A DNA stretch of 64,000 bases, taken from Streptomyces cyaneochromogenes. GTDB lineage: Bacteria; Actinomycetota; Actinomycetes; Streptomycetales; Streptomycetaceae. Below are positions 8,888 to 18,247 of the stretch, in pieces. The notes below the pieces were generated by a model, which saw only the letters and a program-made list of their open reading frames with translations, did not search any database and was not told the origin of the DNA. Position 1 is the first letter of the stretch. The number at the start of each line of letters is the position of its first letter. The stretch is from NCBI RefSeq assembly GCF_003963535.1, contig NZ_CP034539.1:7564001-7628000 (forward strand), in the 5' to 3' direction. The translations under genes were made by a program, and so were the position numbers.

Positions 8888-10003
8888 TCAGGACGTGCCG
8901 TCGGCCGGGAGTTCGAGGTGGACCTCGTAGCCGCCGTCGGCCGTGGGGCCGGAGGTGATCGTGCCGCCGAGGAGCTCGGCACGCTGGCGCAGTCCGACCA
9001 GGCCGTGGCGGGAGCCGGGCAGCGGGAGCGGGGGCCGGGTGGGGGCGGTGTTGGTGACGGTGGCGAGCACGGTGCCGTCCTCGTGCTGGACGCGGATCGT
9101 CGTTCTGGCCCCTGGCGCGTGTTTGCGTACGTTGGTCAGCGCCTCCTGCACCGTGCGGTAGACGGCGCGCTGGAGGGGCGGCGCCAGGCCGTCGGGCAGG
9201 TCGGTGTTGAGCTGGGCGTCGAGGCCGCTGCCGACCACCAGCTGTCGCAGATCGGCGAGGGACGGCTGCGGGGTCAGCTCCGTCGGGCGGCTCCCCGAGG
9301 CGCGCAGCACGCTCACCATGTGCCGCAGCTCGTCGAGGGTGTGCACGCTGAGCCGCCGGATCGCGGACGCCGTCTCCCGGACCTCCGCGTCATGGCTGCG
9401 CACCTGCAGCGCCCCGGCCTGCACGGCGATCAGGCTGACCTGGTGGGAGACCACGTCGTGCATCTCCCGGGCGAGCTGTGCGCGTTCCTTGGCCAGCACC
9501 GTCTGCGTGATCAGCGACTGCTCGCGCTCGCGCACCTTGGAGATCTCGGCCAGCCGCAGCGACAGTTCACGTCTGGCCTGGGCGAGCTGGCCCAGGAAGA
9601 CGGGCGCGACCGCTTCCGCCAGGCTGTAGCTGACGGCGATGAGGGTGGAAGAGGCGTCCGAAGGATCGGCGAACTCCGGTGTCGGCCAGGACCAGACGGT
9701 GATGTTGCAGGCGGTGAAGGCGGCGGCGCAGACACCCAGCAGGACCCGGTGGCGGGTGAGGGAGGCCAGCGTGTACAGCGCGGCCAGGGTGGCGAACACC
9801 GCGTCGGTGACCAGGACACTGGGCAGGGTGAGGACGAAGGTCGTCAGCGGCAGCCGGCGGCGCAGCATGAGCGCGAAGGCTCCGAGCAGGGCACAGGCCA
9901 GGGCCGGCCGCTCGTCGCCGTGCACATTGACCCAGACGTCCAGCAGCGACACTCCCACCAGAGCGAGGTCGATCAGCGGGGCGGGCGGGCGGCGTGGTCT
10001 CAT
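8888..10003 (-). CDS. Two-component sensor histidine kinase, NarL/DesK class
   Basis: The 371-residue kinase has about four to five membrane segments in its first 150 residues. The dimerisation domain carries the phospho-acceptor in AREMHDVVSHQVSLIA (HisKA_3 family), and a HATPase_c domain follows (EALTNVRKHAPGA, GSRHGLVGLRQRAELLGG). The ATG overlaps the TGA of the response regulator gene by 4 bases, so the two are translated together. The signal sensed is unknown; the short loops suggest detection within the membrane. The neighbouring membrane-protein remnant on the other strand may have been a target. Confidence 0.9.
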   Translation of the reverse strand: MRPRRPPAPLIDLALVGVSLLDVWVNVHGDERPALACALLGAFALMLRRRLPLTTFVLTLPSVLVTDAVFATLAALYTLASLTRHRVLLGVCAAAFTACNITVWSWPTPEFADPSDASSTLIAVSYSLAEAVAPVFLGQLAQARRELSLRLAEISKVREREQSLITQTVLAKERAQLAREMHDVVSHQVSLIAVQAGALQVRSHDAEVRETASAIRRLSVHTLDELRHMVSVLRASGSRPTELTPQPSLADLRQLVVGSGLDAQLNTDLPDGLAPPLQRAVYRTVQEALTNVRKHAPGARTTIRVQHEDGTVLATVTNTAPTRPPLPLPGSRHGLVGLRQRAELLGGTITSGPTADGGYEVHLELPADGTS

Positions 10004-10665
10004 CCGCCCTCCCGGTGTCCGGGTTGTCTCAGCAGACCCGCGCGTTCGGCGAGCAGGGCGGCCTGGACCCGGCTGCCCACCTCCAGCTTGCCGAGGACGG
10101 TGCTCACATGATCCTTGACCGTGCCGGTGCTCAGGTGCATCCGCCGGCCGATGTCGGCATTGGACAGCCCCTCGGCGACGAGGGCGAGGACGGCACGCTC
10201 GCGCTCGGTCAGCCGGGCGACGGCGCGGACGGCGGCTTGCTGGTGGCTGTTGTCGAGATAGCCGTCCACGACGGTGCGGGTGACCGCGGACGACAGCACG
10301 GCACCGCCGTCGGCCAAGGTGCGCACCAGATGCGGCAGCTGCTGGGGATCGGTGTCCTTGAGCAGGAAACCGGCGGCCCCCGAACGCAGCGCCGCCGCCA
10401 CGTACTCGTCCATGTCGAACGTCGTGAGCATGGCCACCACCGGTGGATCCGGCAGCCGCCGCAGATCCGCCAGGACGGTGAGCCCGTCGACGTCCGGCAT
10501 ACGGATGTCGAGCAGCACCACATCCGGACGTGATCGCCGTACCGCGCCGACGGCCTGCCCGCCGGGGACGGCCGCCACCACCTCGATGTCGTCCGCGCTG
10601 TTCAGAATGTGCTGGAAGCCCGTACGGATCAGGGCCTCGTCGTCGACCACCAGTACCCGGATCAC
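10000..10665 (-). CDS. Two-component response regulator, NarL/FixJ family
   Basis: This 221-residue regulator has a receiver domain with the acidic pair D8-D9, phospho-acceptor Asp53 (VVLLDIRMPDVDG) and the conserved Lys in FLLKDTD. A LuxR-type helix-turn-helix follows at about residues 150-210 (LTERERAVLALVAEGLSNADIG). All phosphorylation residues are intact, so it should respond to the kinase encoded just downstream, with which it overlaps by 4 bases. The ATG starts the canonical MIRVLVVDDE. Confidence 0.92.
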   Translation of the reverse strand: MIRVLVVDDEALIRTGFQHILNSADDIEVVAAVPGGQAVGAVRRSRPDVVLLDIRMPDVDGLTVLADLRRLPDPPVVAMLTTFDMDEYVAAALRSGAAGFLLKDTDPQQLPHLVRTLADGGAVLSSAVTRTVVDGYLDNSHQQAAVRAVARLTERERAVLALVAEGLSNADIGRRMHLSTGTVKDHVSTVLGKLEVGSRVQAALLAERAGLLRQPGHREGG

Positions 10666-10839
10666 CTGTGCTCCACCCGTCGTCGGACCAACGCCGGACT
10701 CCCACGACGCACTGCGCGGCTTTCAGGTTACTTTGTGCCGGTTGTTGCTACATGGTGAGAAAAGTACCGCCGGTCGGCGGGGTGGCTCCGGCGGGCCGAC
10801 GGGTGGTTGGCGGCACGTTCACCGCAGATCGTGGAGCCC

Positions 10840-11912
10840 ATGACCGGCAACGCATCCTCGGCCGTACCGCCGACGGTGAAACCCGCCCCGGCGACTCCGC
10901 TCTGTTCGCCGTACTCGCCGGATTCACCCTGGTCATCATCACCGGGCGCCCGTCCCCACGGACCGGGCGCGACGGGCGGCAAGCGGCCGGCCGGGTCGTC
11001 ACCCGCGGCGTCGTCCTGATCGCGCTGGGCTTCGCCCTGACCGCCCTGGACACCTCGATCGACGTGATCCTCTCCTTCTACGGGCTGATCTTCCTCGTCG
11101 TCCTCCCGCTGTACCGACTGCGGGCCACGACGCTCGCGGTGATCGCCGCAGGAGCCCTCGTCCTGCCCCAGGTGCTGTACGGCGTACAGCAGTCGATCTA
11201 CGACGGAGCGTGGTCGGACACGGTCATCGCCTGGGACCCGCCGGCCCGGATCGGCGACTCGGACGGATTCACGGAACTGCTGTTCACCGGCGAGTACCCG
11301 GTGCTCACCTGGGCACCGTTCATGATCGCCGCCATGGCGGTGGCCCGGCTCGACCTCACCGACGCCAAGGTCCGCGCCCGCCTCGCCCTGACCGGCGGCG
11401 CGCTGGCCGTGGTCGGCTACGGCGGCTCCTGGCTGGCCCTGCGCCTCGTCCCGCAGGCCCGCACCGTCATCGCCGACGCCACGGACGGCGGTTCGGCGTC
11501 CTCCGCCTGGTGGTCCGACACCGTGGGTGACATCACGGACAGCACCCCGCCGCAGTGGCTGCTGGTGGCGGCGCCGCACAGCCAGACGACCTTCTCCCTC
11601 CTCGGCAACGCGGGCGTCGCCCTCGTCGTCGTGGCGGCAGGCGTCACCGTCGCGGACCGAACACCGCGCGTCATGCGACTGCTGCGCCCCGCCGCCGCGG
11701 TGGGCATGGTGGCGCTCAGCGCCTATGTGCTGCACGTCGTCGCCGTCCGTGTCCTCGGCACTGAGGGCGGCTCGATGTCCGCCCTGCCGGTGCTGTCCGG
11801 CTACATCGCGGGAGCCATGGTGTTCGCCATGGTCTGGACCCGCCATTTCCGCCGGGGTCCGCTGGAGTACCTCCTCCATACCGCGACCCGGCCGGCCCGC
11901 CACATCAGGTGA
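10840..11912 (+). pseudogene. DUF418/DUF1624-type acyltransferase-like membrane protein, disrupted near the N-terminus
   Basis: From about 10879 the frame encodes several membrane segments typical of this family (SALFAVLAGFTLVIITG, VLIALGFALTALDT, LLVAAPHSQTTFSLLGNAG). The ATG at 10840, in another frame, begins MTGNASSAVPPTVKPAP, a plausible natural N-terminus. The roughly 70 residues that should lie between them, including the conserved first helix, are missing and the frames do not match. The alternative start at 10752 gives a fused but non-homologous leader. I therefore read it as a gene broken by a deletion, though a functional short form cannot be excluded. Confidence 0.5.
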
Positions 11913-12024
11913 CGACCTGCTCCGACCCTGGACCGGAACCGGTCGTCGGCTCCGCCCACGCCCGCGACACCCTGGTCGTCCGGGCCCGGGCCCGGGCCCG
12001 CGGCCGTGCCGTCACCGCTCGCGC

Positions 12025-12345
12025 CCTCGCGCGCCCCGTGCCCGAACCGGGTGCCCAGCTTCGCCGCGAGGCCCATCGCGCGGTCGTCGGCGGTCCGGGT
12101 GCTGAGCACCACCGGCTCGCCGGGAAGCGCGCCGGTGAACCAGTCGAGTGCCGCCACGCACGCCTCGGCGGCGTACCCGCACACCCACGCCTCCGGCAGG
12201 AACAGGTAGCCGAGCTCGGCCTCCCCGGCATCCGGACGGACGTGGCCCGGACGCTCCGCGTCACGCCGATCGAGCGTGATCATGCCGATCGTCGCTCCGT
12301 CGAGCCCTGCGGCCAGGCGCCGAGTCCGAGGGCGGTCATGGCGGG
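12025..12345 (-). pseudogene. GNAT N-acetyltransferase remnant
   Basis: About 100 codons survive: GATIGMITLDRRDAERPG, then EAELGYLFLPEAWVCGYAAEACVAALDWF and AMGLAAKLGTRFG. This is the core acetyl-CoA-binding part of a GNAT enzyme. The N-terminal strand and the C-terminal end are missing, and the frame runs into unrelated sequence on both sides. A GGGCCC triple repeat at about 11985-12002 lies at the damaged end. The rest of the 11913-12497 stretch shows no other gene. Confidence 0.6.
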
Positions 12346-12497
12346 CAACCCAGCGCACGCGAACCCGGGTTCGCCGCCGTGGCGACCGTACGGAGAACGC
12401 ATGCCACTGACAACGCAGGTCGCACAGGCCAAACCCGCCCCTGCGGACACGCGCATTTCCGCGCGCGAAGCGGTTCCTTCCTGTCAGGCTCGGACAT

Positions 12498-13655
12498 GTG
12501 ACGTACGTAGTGACCGTGGACACCTGCATCCCGGAGGACACTCCGGAGATGGACCCGCTGCAGCGCGCCGGCGCCGTGGCACTCATCGAGGACGGATTCG
12601 ACTCCGTCCGGGCGATCGAAGGGCCCGACGGTGTGGAAGTCGATCTTCTCGACACCATCGTGGCGGTCCACCCCGGAGGAGCTCTTCTGAAGGTCATCGT
12701 CGATGCTCCGGCCCTGGCGTTCGCCGAGGACTCGGTGCGGGCGCTCGTGGACGAACTGCTGGAACGCACCGAACTGTTGGCGGACTGGACGATCGAGCGG
12801 TGCGAGGTCGAACTGCACCAGGACCTGGCGAAGGCGAGCCTCGACGCGGCCGACGGGCCGGATGCCCCACCCGACGATCCCGCCGCCCGGAAGGCACGCC
12901 ACGCCGAGCCCCCGACGCCCGAAGGCGCAGATGAGTCGGACGACGCCGAGGCGAAGGCGACGGCTGTGCGAACGCAGATGCTGCGGCTGGCGGACGATCT
13001 GCGCTCCTTCCCTCCGGTCATGTTCGGCGTGCTCGACAACGACAACGACAAAGACAACGAGGACGGGGAGCGGGAGGACGGCGACGACGGGTTCGCCGTC
13101 CCGCCGGAAAGCGCCAGGCTCGCCGCCGGCGCCCTGGTCTACGCAACCGACATCCTGGTGGACGAGCTGTTCGAAGACGTGCAGGTCCTGACACAGGAGG
13201 ACGCCGCCGTCGCCGAATGCGAAGGCCCCTTGTGGCACCTGGAACGCCTTCCCGACCGGTACGCGCTCCAGTACGACGCCCACTTCGCCCGCCGCTTCCT
13301 GGTGACGGCGATCGCCATGACCACCCGTTTCACCGACGGGAGCTTCGAGCGGCTCAGCTGCGTGGCGGAGGAACTCGCCCTGAGGTTCCTGCTGAGCCGG
13401 ACGACCATGACCCTGGAGCTGTACGACCTTCTCGACGACGACGTGTCAGCCGCTCTGGAGGCCTTCGCCGACAACGTGTACGAGGACCGGGACCACGAGT
13501 GGCTCTACGACGACTCGACGGACGGGATCGACGAGTCTCCCGTGGGCGTCACGCTCGGGGTCGCGCCCATGGAGTTCAAGACGTGGTTCACCCCCTTCAA
13601 GGAGGGCAGATACGTTCACCCGTCCGCGGCGAACGAATCCGAGGCCGCGGCGTAG
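12498..13655 (+). CDS. Acidic hypothetical protein, 385 residues
   Basis: I do not recognise a named domain. The protein is rich in Asp and Glu and has no signal peptide or membrane segment, so it should be cytosolic. It has two apparent parts: residues 1-120, starting MTYVVTVDTCIPEDTPEM, and a helical C-terminal part of about residues 155-385. A low-complexity acidic linker (NDNDKDNEDGEREDGDD) sits inside the second part. The GTG start overlaps an out-of-frame ATG at 12496. Codon bias is normal for the replicon, so it is likely a real expressed gene. It stands alone. Confidence 0.75.
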   Translation: MTYVVTVDTCIPEDTPEMDPLQRAGAVALIEDGFDSVRAIEGPDGVEVDLLDTIVAVHPGGALLKVIVDAPALAFAEDSVRALVDELLERTELLADWTIERCEVELHQDLAKASLDAADGPDAPPDDPAARKARHAEPPTPEGADESDDAEAKATAVRTQMLRLADDLRSFPPVMFGVLDNDNDKDNEDGEREDGDDGFAVPPESARLAAGALVYATDILVDELFEDVQVLTQEDAAVAECEGPLWHLERLPDRYALQYDAHFARRFLVTAIAMTTRFTDGSFERLSCVAEELALRFLLSRTTMTLELYDLLDDDVSAALEAFADNVYEDRDHEWLYDDSTDGIDESPVGVTLGVAPMEFKTWFTPFKEGRYVHPSAANESEAAA

Positions 13656-13827
13656 GAGATGAGCATGTTCCGGTGGGCCGTCGGGGTTCGCCGTGATCTG
13701 GCCGCTCATGGCCACGGCGCCGCTCGGCATGGTCGGCAGCGTCCCTTGCTCGCCCTGGGCATCGGCGTCGCCAGCCGGGATGATGGGCGAGCTGGATGTG
13801 GCGATCACCTCGGGGGAGTGGCAGCTG

Positions 13828-15312
13828 ATGAAAGCGTGTGTGGTCGGGGCCGGCCCCGGCGGAATCGTCACCGCCAAGGTGCTGCTGGAGAACGGCTTCG
13901 ACGTCACGGTCTTCGACAAGTACGAGCAGGTCGGCGGGATCTGGTCGGCGGAGGGCTGCTACGACGGGCTGGCCAACCAGGCCGCGCTCCGCCTCTTCGA
14001 GTTCGCGGACCTGCCCAACCGCCTGCACTTCGCCGACGCGCGGGACACGCAACGCTATCTGGAGGACTACGCCGAGCAGTTCGGCGTGCTGGACCGCGTA
14101 CGGCCCGGCACCGAGGTGATCTCCGTCCGGCCGGTGGAGGGGCCCGGGCGGGTGGGTGCCCGCGGCTGGTCGGTCGACTCCCGGCCCGTCGGCGACAGGA
14201 CGGCGGACCCTCATCGGGAAACAGCGGACCTTCATCGGGAAACCTTCGACTACGTCGTCGTCGCCAGTGGGGCTCATCATCATGCCCACCTGCCCGAGCT
14301 GCCCGGGCGGGAGTTGTTCCGGGGGACCGTGCTGCACTCCAACGAGGTGCGCGCCGGCACCTTCGCCGACCGGCGGGTGGTCGTCGTAGGCGGCGGAAAG
14401 TCCGCGCTGGACCTGGCCACCCGCGCCTCACGCGAGGCGGCCTCGGCCACGCTCGTGCAGCGCAAGGTGAACTGGATGGTCCCCGAGCGGCTTCTGCTCG
14501 GTCTGGTCGGCTACAAGTGGATCCTGTTCACCCGGCTCGGTGAGGCGCTCCTGCCCCGCTACCACGATCCTGCCTGCGTCCGTCCGGTCGACCGTGTCGA
14601 CGAGCGGGTCAAGCGGGCTCTGTGGTGGCTCATCACGCGCGACATGCTGTTCTCCAGCGGGCTCTACCGGCTGCCGAAGCGGCTGCGGCCCGCCTACGCG
14701 CTCCCCTTCCACCTGGCCCACGCCGGAGTGATGCCACGCGGGTACACGCGGGCCGTCCGCCGCGGCCTGATCGACGCCAAGGTCAGTGCCGTCGAGGCGT
14801 ACACCGACAAGGGGCTGCGACTGGCGACAGGTGAGGAAGTGACGGCGGATGTCATCGTGTTCGCCACGGGGCACCACAAAGTCTTCCCGTTCCTGGACGC
14901 GAGCGTGCCGGTGCACGACGCCGACGGACGGCTGCGGCTCTACCGAGGCATCGTGCCACCCGGCGCCGACCGGCTGGGGTTCGTCGGTTTCCGCCAGGTC
15001 TTCAACAACATCATGGGCGTGGAACTCACCGCGCACTGGCTGACCCGTCACTTCCGGGCAGCCCTGCGCACCACCCCGGGCGAGCAGGAGATGCAGGAGG
15101 CCATCGACGCCCGCCTGACCTGGCAGGAGCAGGTGCTGCCCGGCTCCGGCGGCTACGACTTCGGCCCCTATGACATCCACTGCGCGGACGAACTCCTGCA
15201 CGACATGGGGTTGCCGTCCCGCCGCGCCGGCAACCTACTGGCCGAATACCTGCTTCCGGGCGGAGTCGCACACCGCTACGCGGGTCTGCAGGGGGCACGG
15301 TCGAAGCCGTAA
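13828..15312 (+). CDS. Flavin-containing monooxygenase (FMO/Baeyer-Villiger-like)
   Basis: The 494-residue enzyme opens with an FAD-binding Rossmann motif (CVVGAGPGGIVTAKVL). A second Rossmann motif for NADPH sits mid-protein (VVVVGGGKSALDLATRA), and an ATG-type motif (VIVFATGHHKVFPF) links the two. These are the hallmarks of class B flavin monooxygenases that oxidise N, S or carbonyl groups. The substrate is not predictable. The ATG at 13828 is preceded by GGGGGAG with 9 bases between; upstream in-frame starts lack similarity. A truncated epoxide hydrolase follows 27 bases downstream, so the two may once have formed one operon. Confidence 0.87.
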   Translation: MKACVVGAGPGGIVTAKVLLENGFDVTVFDKYEQVGGIWSAEGCYDGLANQAALRLFEFADLPNRLHFADARDTQRYLEDYAEQFGVLDRVRPGTEVISVRPVEGPGRVGARGWSVDSRPVGDRTADPHRETADLHRETFDYVVVASGAHHHAHLPELPGRELFRGTVLHSNEVRAGTFADRRVVVVGGGKSALDLATRASREAASATLVQRKVNWMVPERLLLGLVGYKWILFTRLGEALLPRYHDPACVRPVDRVDERVKRALWWLITRDMLFSSGLYRLPKRLRPAYALPFHLAHAGVMPRGYTRAVRRGLIDAKVSAVEAYTDKGLRLATGEEVTADVIVFATGHHKVFPFLDASVPVHDADGRLRLYRGIVPPGADRLGFVGFRQVFNNIMGVELTAHWLTRHFRAALRTTPGEQEMQEAIDARLTWQEQVLPGSGGYDFGPYDIHCADELLHDMGLPSRRAGNLLAEYLLPGGVAHRYAGLQGARSKP

Positions 15313-15339
15313 AAACATGGCCCGTACACTCATCCGCAT

Positions 15340-16030
15340 GGTTGAGCATCGGGGCGCACCGGTCGCCTGGCACACCGCCCTGCTGCGGCCGGACATGGTG
15401 CTCGGCGTGGCCGGTCTCAGCGTGCCGCCCCCGTTCCGGGGAACCGAACCTCCGCTGGCCGCCATGGAGGAGAGGTTCGGCGGCCGGTTCTACTGGAACT
15501 ACTTCAACCGCCCCGGTGTCGCCGACGCCGAGTTCGCGAAGGACACGCGTACCACCCTGCGGAAGTTCTTCTACGCGGCGTCCGGCGACGCTCCCGACGC
15601 CGAGCACGGCAAGCAGCCGCTGGTCGACCCCGAGCGCGGCTGGCTCGCGGACATGACGGACCCCGAAGTACTGCCGGCCTGGTTCACCGAGGACGACCTC
15701 GACACCCTCACCGAGAGCTTCTCCCAGGGCTTCACCGGCGCCCTCAACTGGTACCGCAACCTCGACCGCAACTGGGAACTGACCGCTCCCTGGCACGGCG
15801 CCGTCGTCACCCCGCCCGCCCTGTACGTCTACGGCGACCGCGACCTGGTTCCGGCGTTCCCCGGCACACCCGAGCTCATCGAGAGCCTCCCCGACCTGAT
15901 GCCCAACCTGTGGCGCGAGCCAGTCAAGTTGGCGGGCTGCGGACACTGGACCCAGCAGGAGCGCCCGGACGACGTGAACCGGGCACTCGTCGAGTTCCTC
16001 ACGGCCGTCAGGAGCCGCCACGCCTCGTAG
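15340..16030 (+). pseudogene. Epoxide hydrolase (alpha/beta-hydrolase) remnant lacking its N-terminal third
   Basis: The remaining 230 codons start abruptly at HRGAPVAWHTALLRPDM, exactly where a full enzyme has its nucleophile elbow (usually GHDWGAPVAW). The catalytic Asp and the oxyanion-hole region are therefore gone. Downstream parts are intact, including the acid loop (YVYGDRDLVPAF) and the catalytic His (GCGHWTQQERPDDVN). An ATG at 15317 or 15339 could still start translation, but the product would lack the nucleophile, so it should be inactive. Confidence 0.7.
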
Positions 16031-16083
16031 GACCGAACCCCACGCCCGCGAGCGCGCCCAACTCGCCCGTCACCGGTTCGTGG

Positions 16084-16340
16084 TCACACGTCCCAGGTGA
16101 CCGGGAGGCTCTTCACCCCGTAGATGTCCGCGGTCTCCGGGCGCAGGCCGGCTTCTTCGGCCGGTACGCCCAGACGCGGCGTGGGGAAGCGGTTGATCAG
16201 TGCGGAGAGGGCGATCCGCATGTGCGCGAGCTGAACCGTGGATCGGCCAGGACCGACCTGACCAGGTCGTATCCGGTGATCAGCCGGCCGGGCTTGCCGC
16301 CGGGGTGGGTGGCGGCTGATGGGACGGTGTCGGCGGGCGT
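16084..16340 (-). pseudogene. Cytochrome P450 remnant with a large internal deletion
   Basis: Two ends of one P450 are joined. The upstream piece, in one frame, reads HPGGKPGRLITGYDLVRSVLADPRFSSR (an early P450 region). The downstream piece, in another frame, reads QLAHMRIALSALINRF through LRPETADIYGVKSLPVTW and a stop (the P450 C-terminus). Roughly 300 residues, including the I helix and haem Cys, are missing. The join lies at 16224-16233, where the 10-base CAGCTCGCGC fits both pieces. Confidence 0.75.
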
Positions 16341-16475
16341 CGATCAGCACGCCAGTGAAGTTGTGCAATCTCTTGACGGCCGCAAGAAATTGGCCCTACA
16401 TTCTCGGACGCCTTCGTTCAGCGCACTGAGCATCTGCTCCGGCCCCGCCCCACCCCCACCCGCAAGGAGCCGCCC

Positions 16476-17870
16476 ATGCCTGCCGGCACGCGCCCCCGTA
16501 TCCGCCGCACCCGCCTGCGCATCGCCCTCGCCGCCCTGGCCACACTGGCGTCCGCGGCCCTCGCCACCTTCCCCTCGCCGGCCGCCCAGGCGGACACGGC
16601 GGCCACCACCCACCTCACCGGCACCCTCCCCGACGGCGCCACCTGGATCGCGGACGTCCCCGACCGCTGGAACGGCACCCTGCTGCTGTTCAGCCACGGA
16701 TTCGGCCCCCTCGTCGCCAGGAACGCCCCCACCGAGGCCGTACGCACGGAGTTGCTCGCCAAGGGCTATGCGATGGCCGGGTCGTCGTACGACCCCCATG
16801 GCTCGATGTGGGCCCTGAACAGCGCCGAACGCGACCAGTTCGCCACGCTCGACGCCGTCACCACGAAGATCGGCACCCCGCGGCGCACGCTGGCCATCGG
16901 CAACTCGATGGGCGGGCTCGTCAACGCGCAGCTGGCGCGGGACGGCGGCGGGCGCATCGACGGTGCGCTCGGCCAGTGCGGTCTCGTCGCGGGCGGCACC
17001 GACCTGGACAACTACCAGTTGGACGCCGAGTACACGATCGCCCGCCTGCTGCTGCCCGGACAGGACGTGAAACTCGTGCGGTTCGGCACCGCCGCCGAGG
17101 CGTCCGCCACCGCCGACCTGCTCACCAAGGCGGTCACCGCCGCACAGAGCACCCCGCGGGGCCGGGCCCGGGTCGCGCTGGCCGCCGCCTTCCTCAACCT
17201 GCCCGCGTGGTCGCCCGGAAAGGACCGGCCCGCCCCGACCGACTGGGCGGGCCTGCAGGAGCAGCAGTACGACTGGTTCGCGCAGGGCGTCCTGTCGTTC
17301 GTCGAGGGCGGCCGGTACGCCATCGAGCAGTCCGTCGGTGGCAACAACTCCTGGAACAAGGGCGTCGACTACGCCCGCCTGCTCGCCGGCTCCGCACACG
17401 CACCCCAGGTCCGCGCCCTCTACCGGGTGGCCGGCCTCGATCTCCGCGCCGATCTGCGCACGCTGACCGAGGGCGCCACGATCGCCGCCGATCCCGACGC
17501 CGTCCGCACCGCGCAGCGGACGTCCACCGCGGGCCAGGGACTCGAGGTGCCCTTGCTCAACGTCCACACCACCGCCGACAACCTGGTCCCGGTGGAGCAG
17601 GAGAACCGCTTCGCCGCCCGCGTGCGCGCCTCCGGCGACGGCGCGCTGCTGCGGCAGGCCTACGTCGAGCGGCAGGGCCACTGCGCGTTCACCACCGCCG
17701 AGACCGTGGCCGCCCTGCACGCTCTCGAACACCGCGTCGAGACCGGCCGTTGGGACGACGCCGCGACCCCGGAGGCACTCCAGCGGTCCGCCACCGAACT
17801 CGGTCTGGACGGGGCGGCGTACGTCCCGTACCGCCCGGCCCGGCTGACGGTCGGCCGCGATGGGCGGTAG
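16476..17870 (+). CDS. Secreted alpha/beta hydrolase
   Basis: The 464-residue protein has a twin-arginine-like basic start, a hydrophobic segment (about residues 17-38) and an Ala-X-Ala cleavage site near AAQADTAA, so it should be exported. The mature part is an alpha/beta hydrolase with the nucleophile in GNSMGG, an Asp candidate in NVHTTADNLVPV and a His in RQGHCAFT. It probably cleaves an ester or amide outside the cell; the substrate is unknown. The ATG lies behind CAAGGAG with good spacing. The upstream P450 remnant reads the other way and shares only promoter space. Confidence 0.82.
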   Translation: MPAGTRPRIRRTRLRIALAALATLASAALATFPSPAAQADTAATTHLTGTLPDGATWIADVPDRWNGTLLLFSHGFGPLVARNAPTEAVRTELLAKGYAMAGSSYDPHGSMWALNSAERDQFATLDAVTTKIGTPRRTLAIGNSMGGLVNAQLARDGGGRIDGALGQCGLVAGGTDLDNYQLDAEYTIARLLLPGQDVKLVRFGTAAEASATADLLTKAVTAAQSTPRGRARVALAAAFLNLPAWSPGKDRPAPTDWAGLQEQQYDWFAQGVLSFVEGGRYAIEQSVGGNNSWNKGVDYARLLAGSAHAPQVRALYRVAGLDLRADLRTLTEGATIAADPDAVRTAQRTSTAGQGLEVPLLNVHTTADNLVPVEQENRFAARVRASGDGALLRQAYVERQGHCAFTTAETVAALHALEHRVETGRWDDAATPEALQRSATELGLDGAAYVPYRPARLTVGRDGR

Positions 17871-18073
17871 GAGCGGCCCTCCGGGAGGTGGGGCTCCTGG
17901 CCGATCCCGCGGTTGGCGATGCCGTCGCCGTCGGGGACGGGTGCGGCGAGGAGACGTGGGGGTGTTCCGGATCTGGACGGAGCCTATTTGAACGTGTTCA
18001 AATAGTGGCGCACGGGGGACCGCCGTGCGGAAGTCGCCGCCGCTGTTGCGGTGGGTGTCGCGGGGAGGAAGCC

Positions 18074-18247
18074 TTGGGGTCCGGTGCGTTCGGCGTCGTC
18101 TGGGCGGTGTTCTTCTTCTACGTGCTCCTCATGGGGCCGTTCTGCGTCCTCATCGGCTCCAGGACGTCCTCGAGCGTGGGCTGGCTCATGTCAGTTCCCT
18201 TGGTCTTCCTGCCTTTCGCCTGGCTGGTCGGCCTTCTGACGCGCTGA
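18074..18247 (+). CDS. Small two-span membrane protein, 57 residues
   Basis: Starting from TTG at 18074, just after GGGGAGG with 5 bases between, the frame encodes two hydrophobic segments (FGVVWAVFFFYVLLMG and SVPLVFLPFAWLVGLL) joined by a short polar turn. Its last 57 bases overlap the 3-prime end of the marR-type gene on the opposite strand. The ribosome site and hydrophobic pattern favour a real gene. The function is unknown. A GTG further upstream cannot be excluded as the start. Confidence 0.45.
   Translation: MGSGAFGVVWAVFFFYVLLMGPFCVLIGSRTSSSVGWLMSVPLVFLPFAWLVGLLTR

Noticed and set aside
11981..12003. Repeated GGGCCC as a terminator or recombination site
   Set aside because: A simple low-complexity palindromic run inside a gene remnant; no loop or partner sequence.
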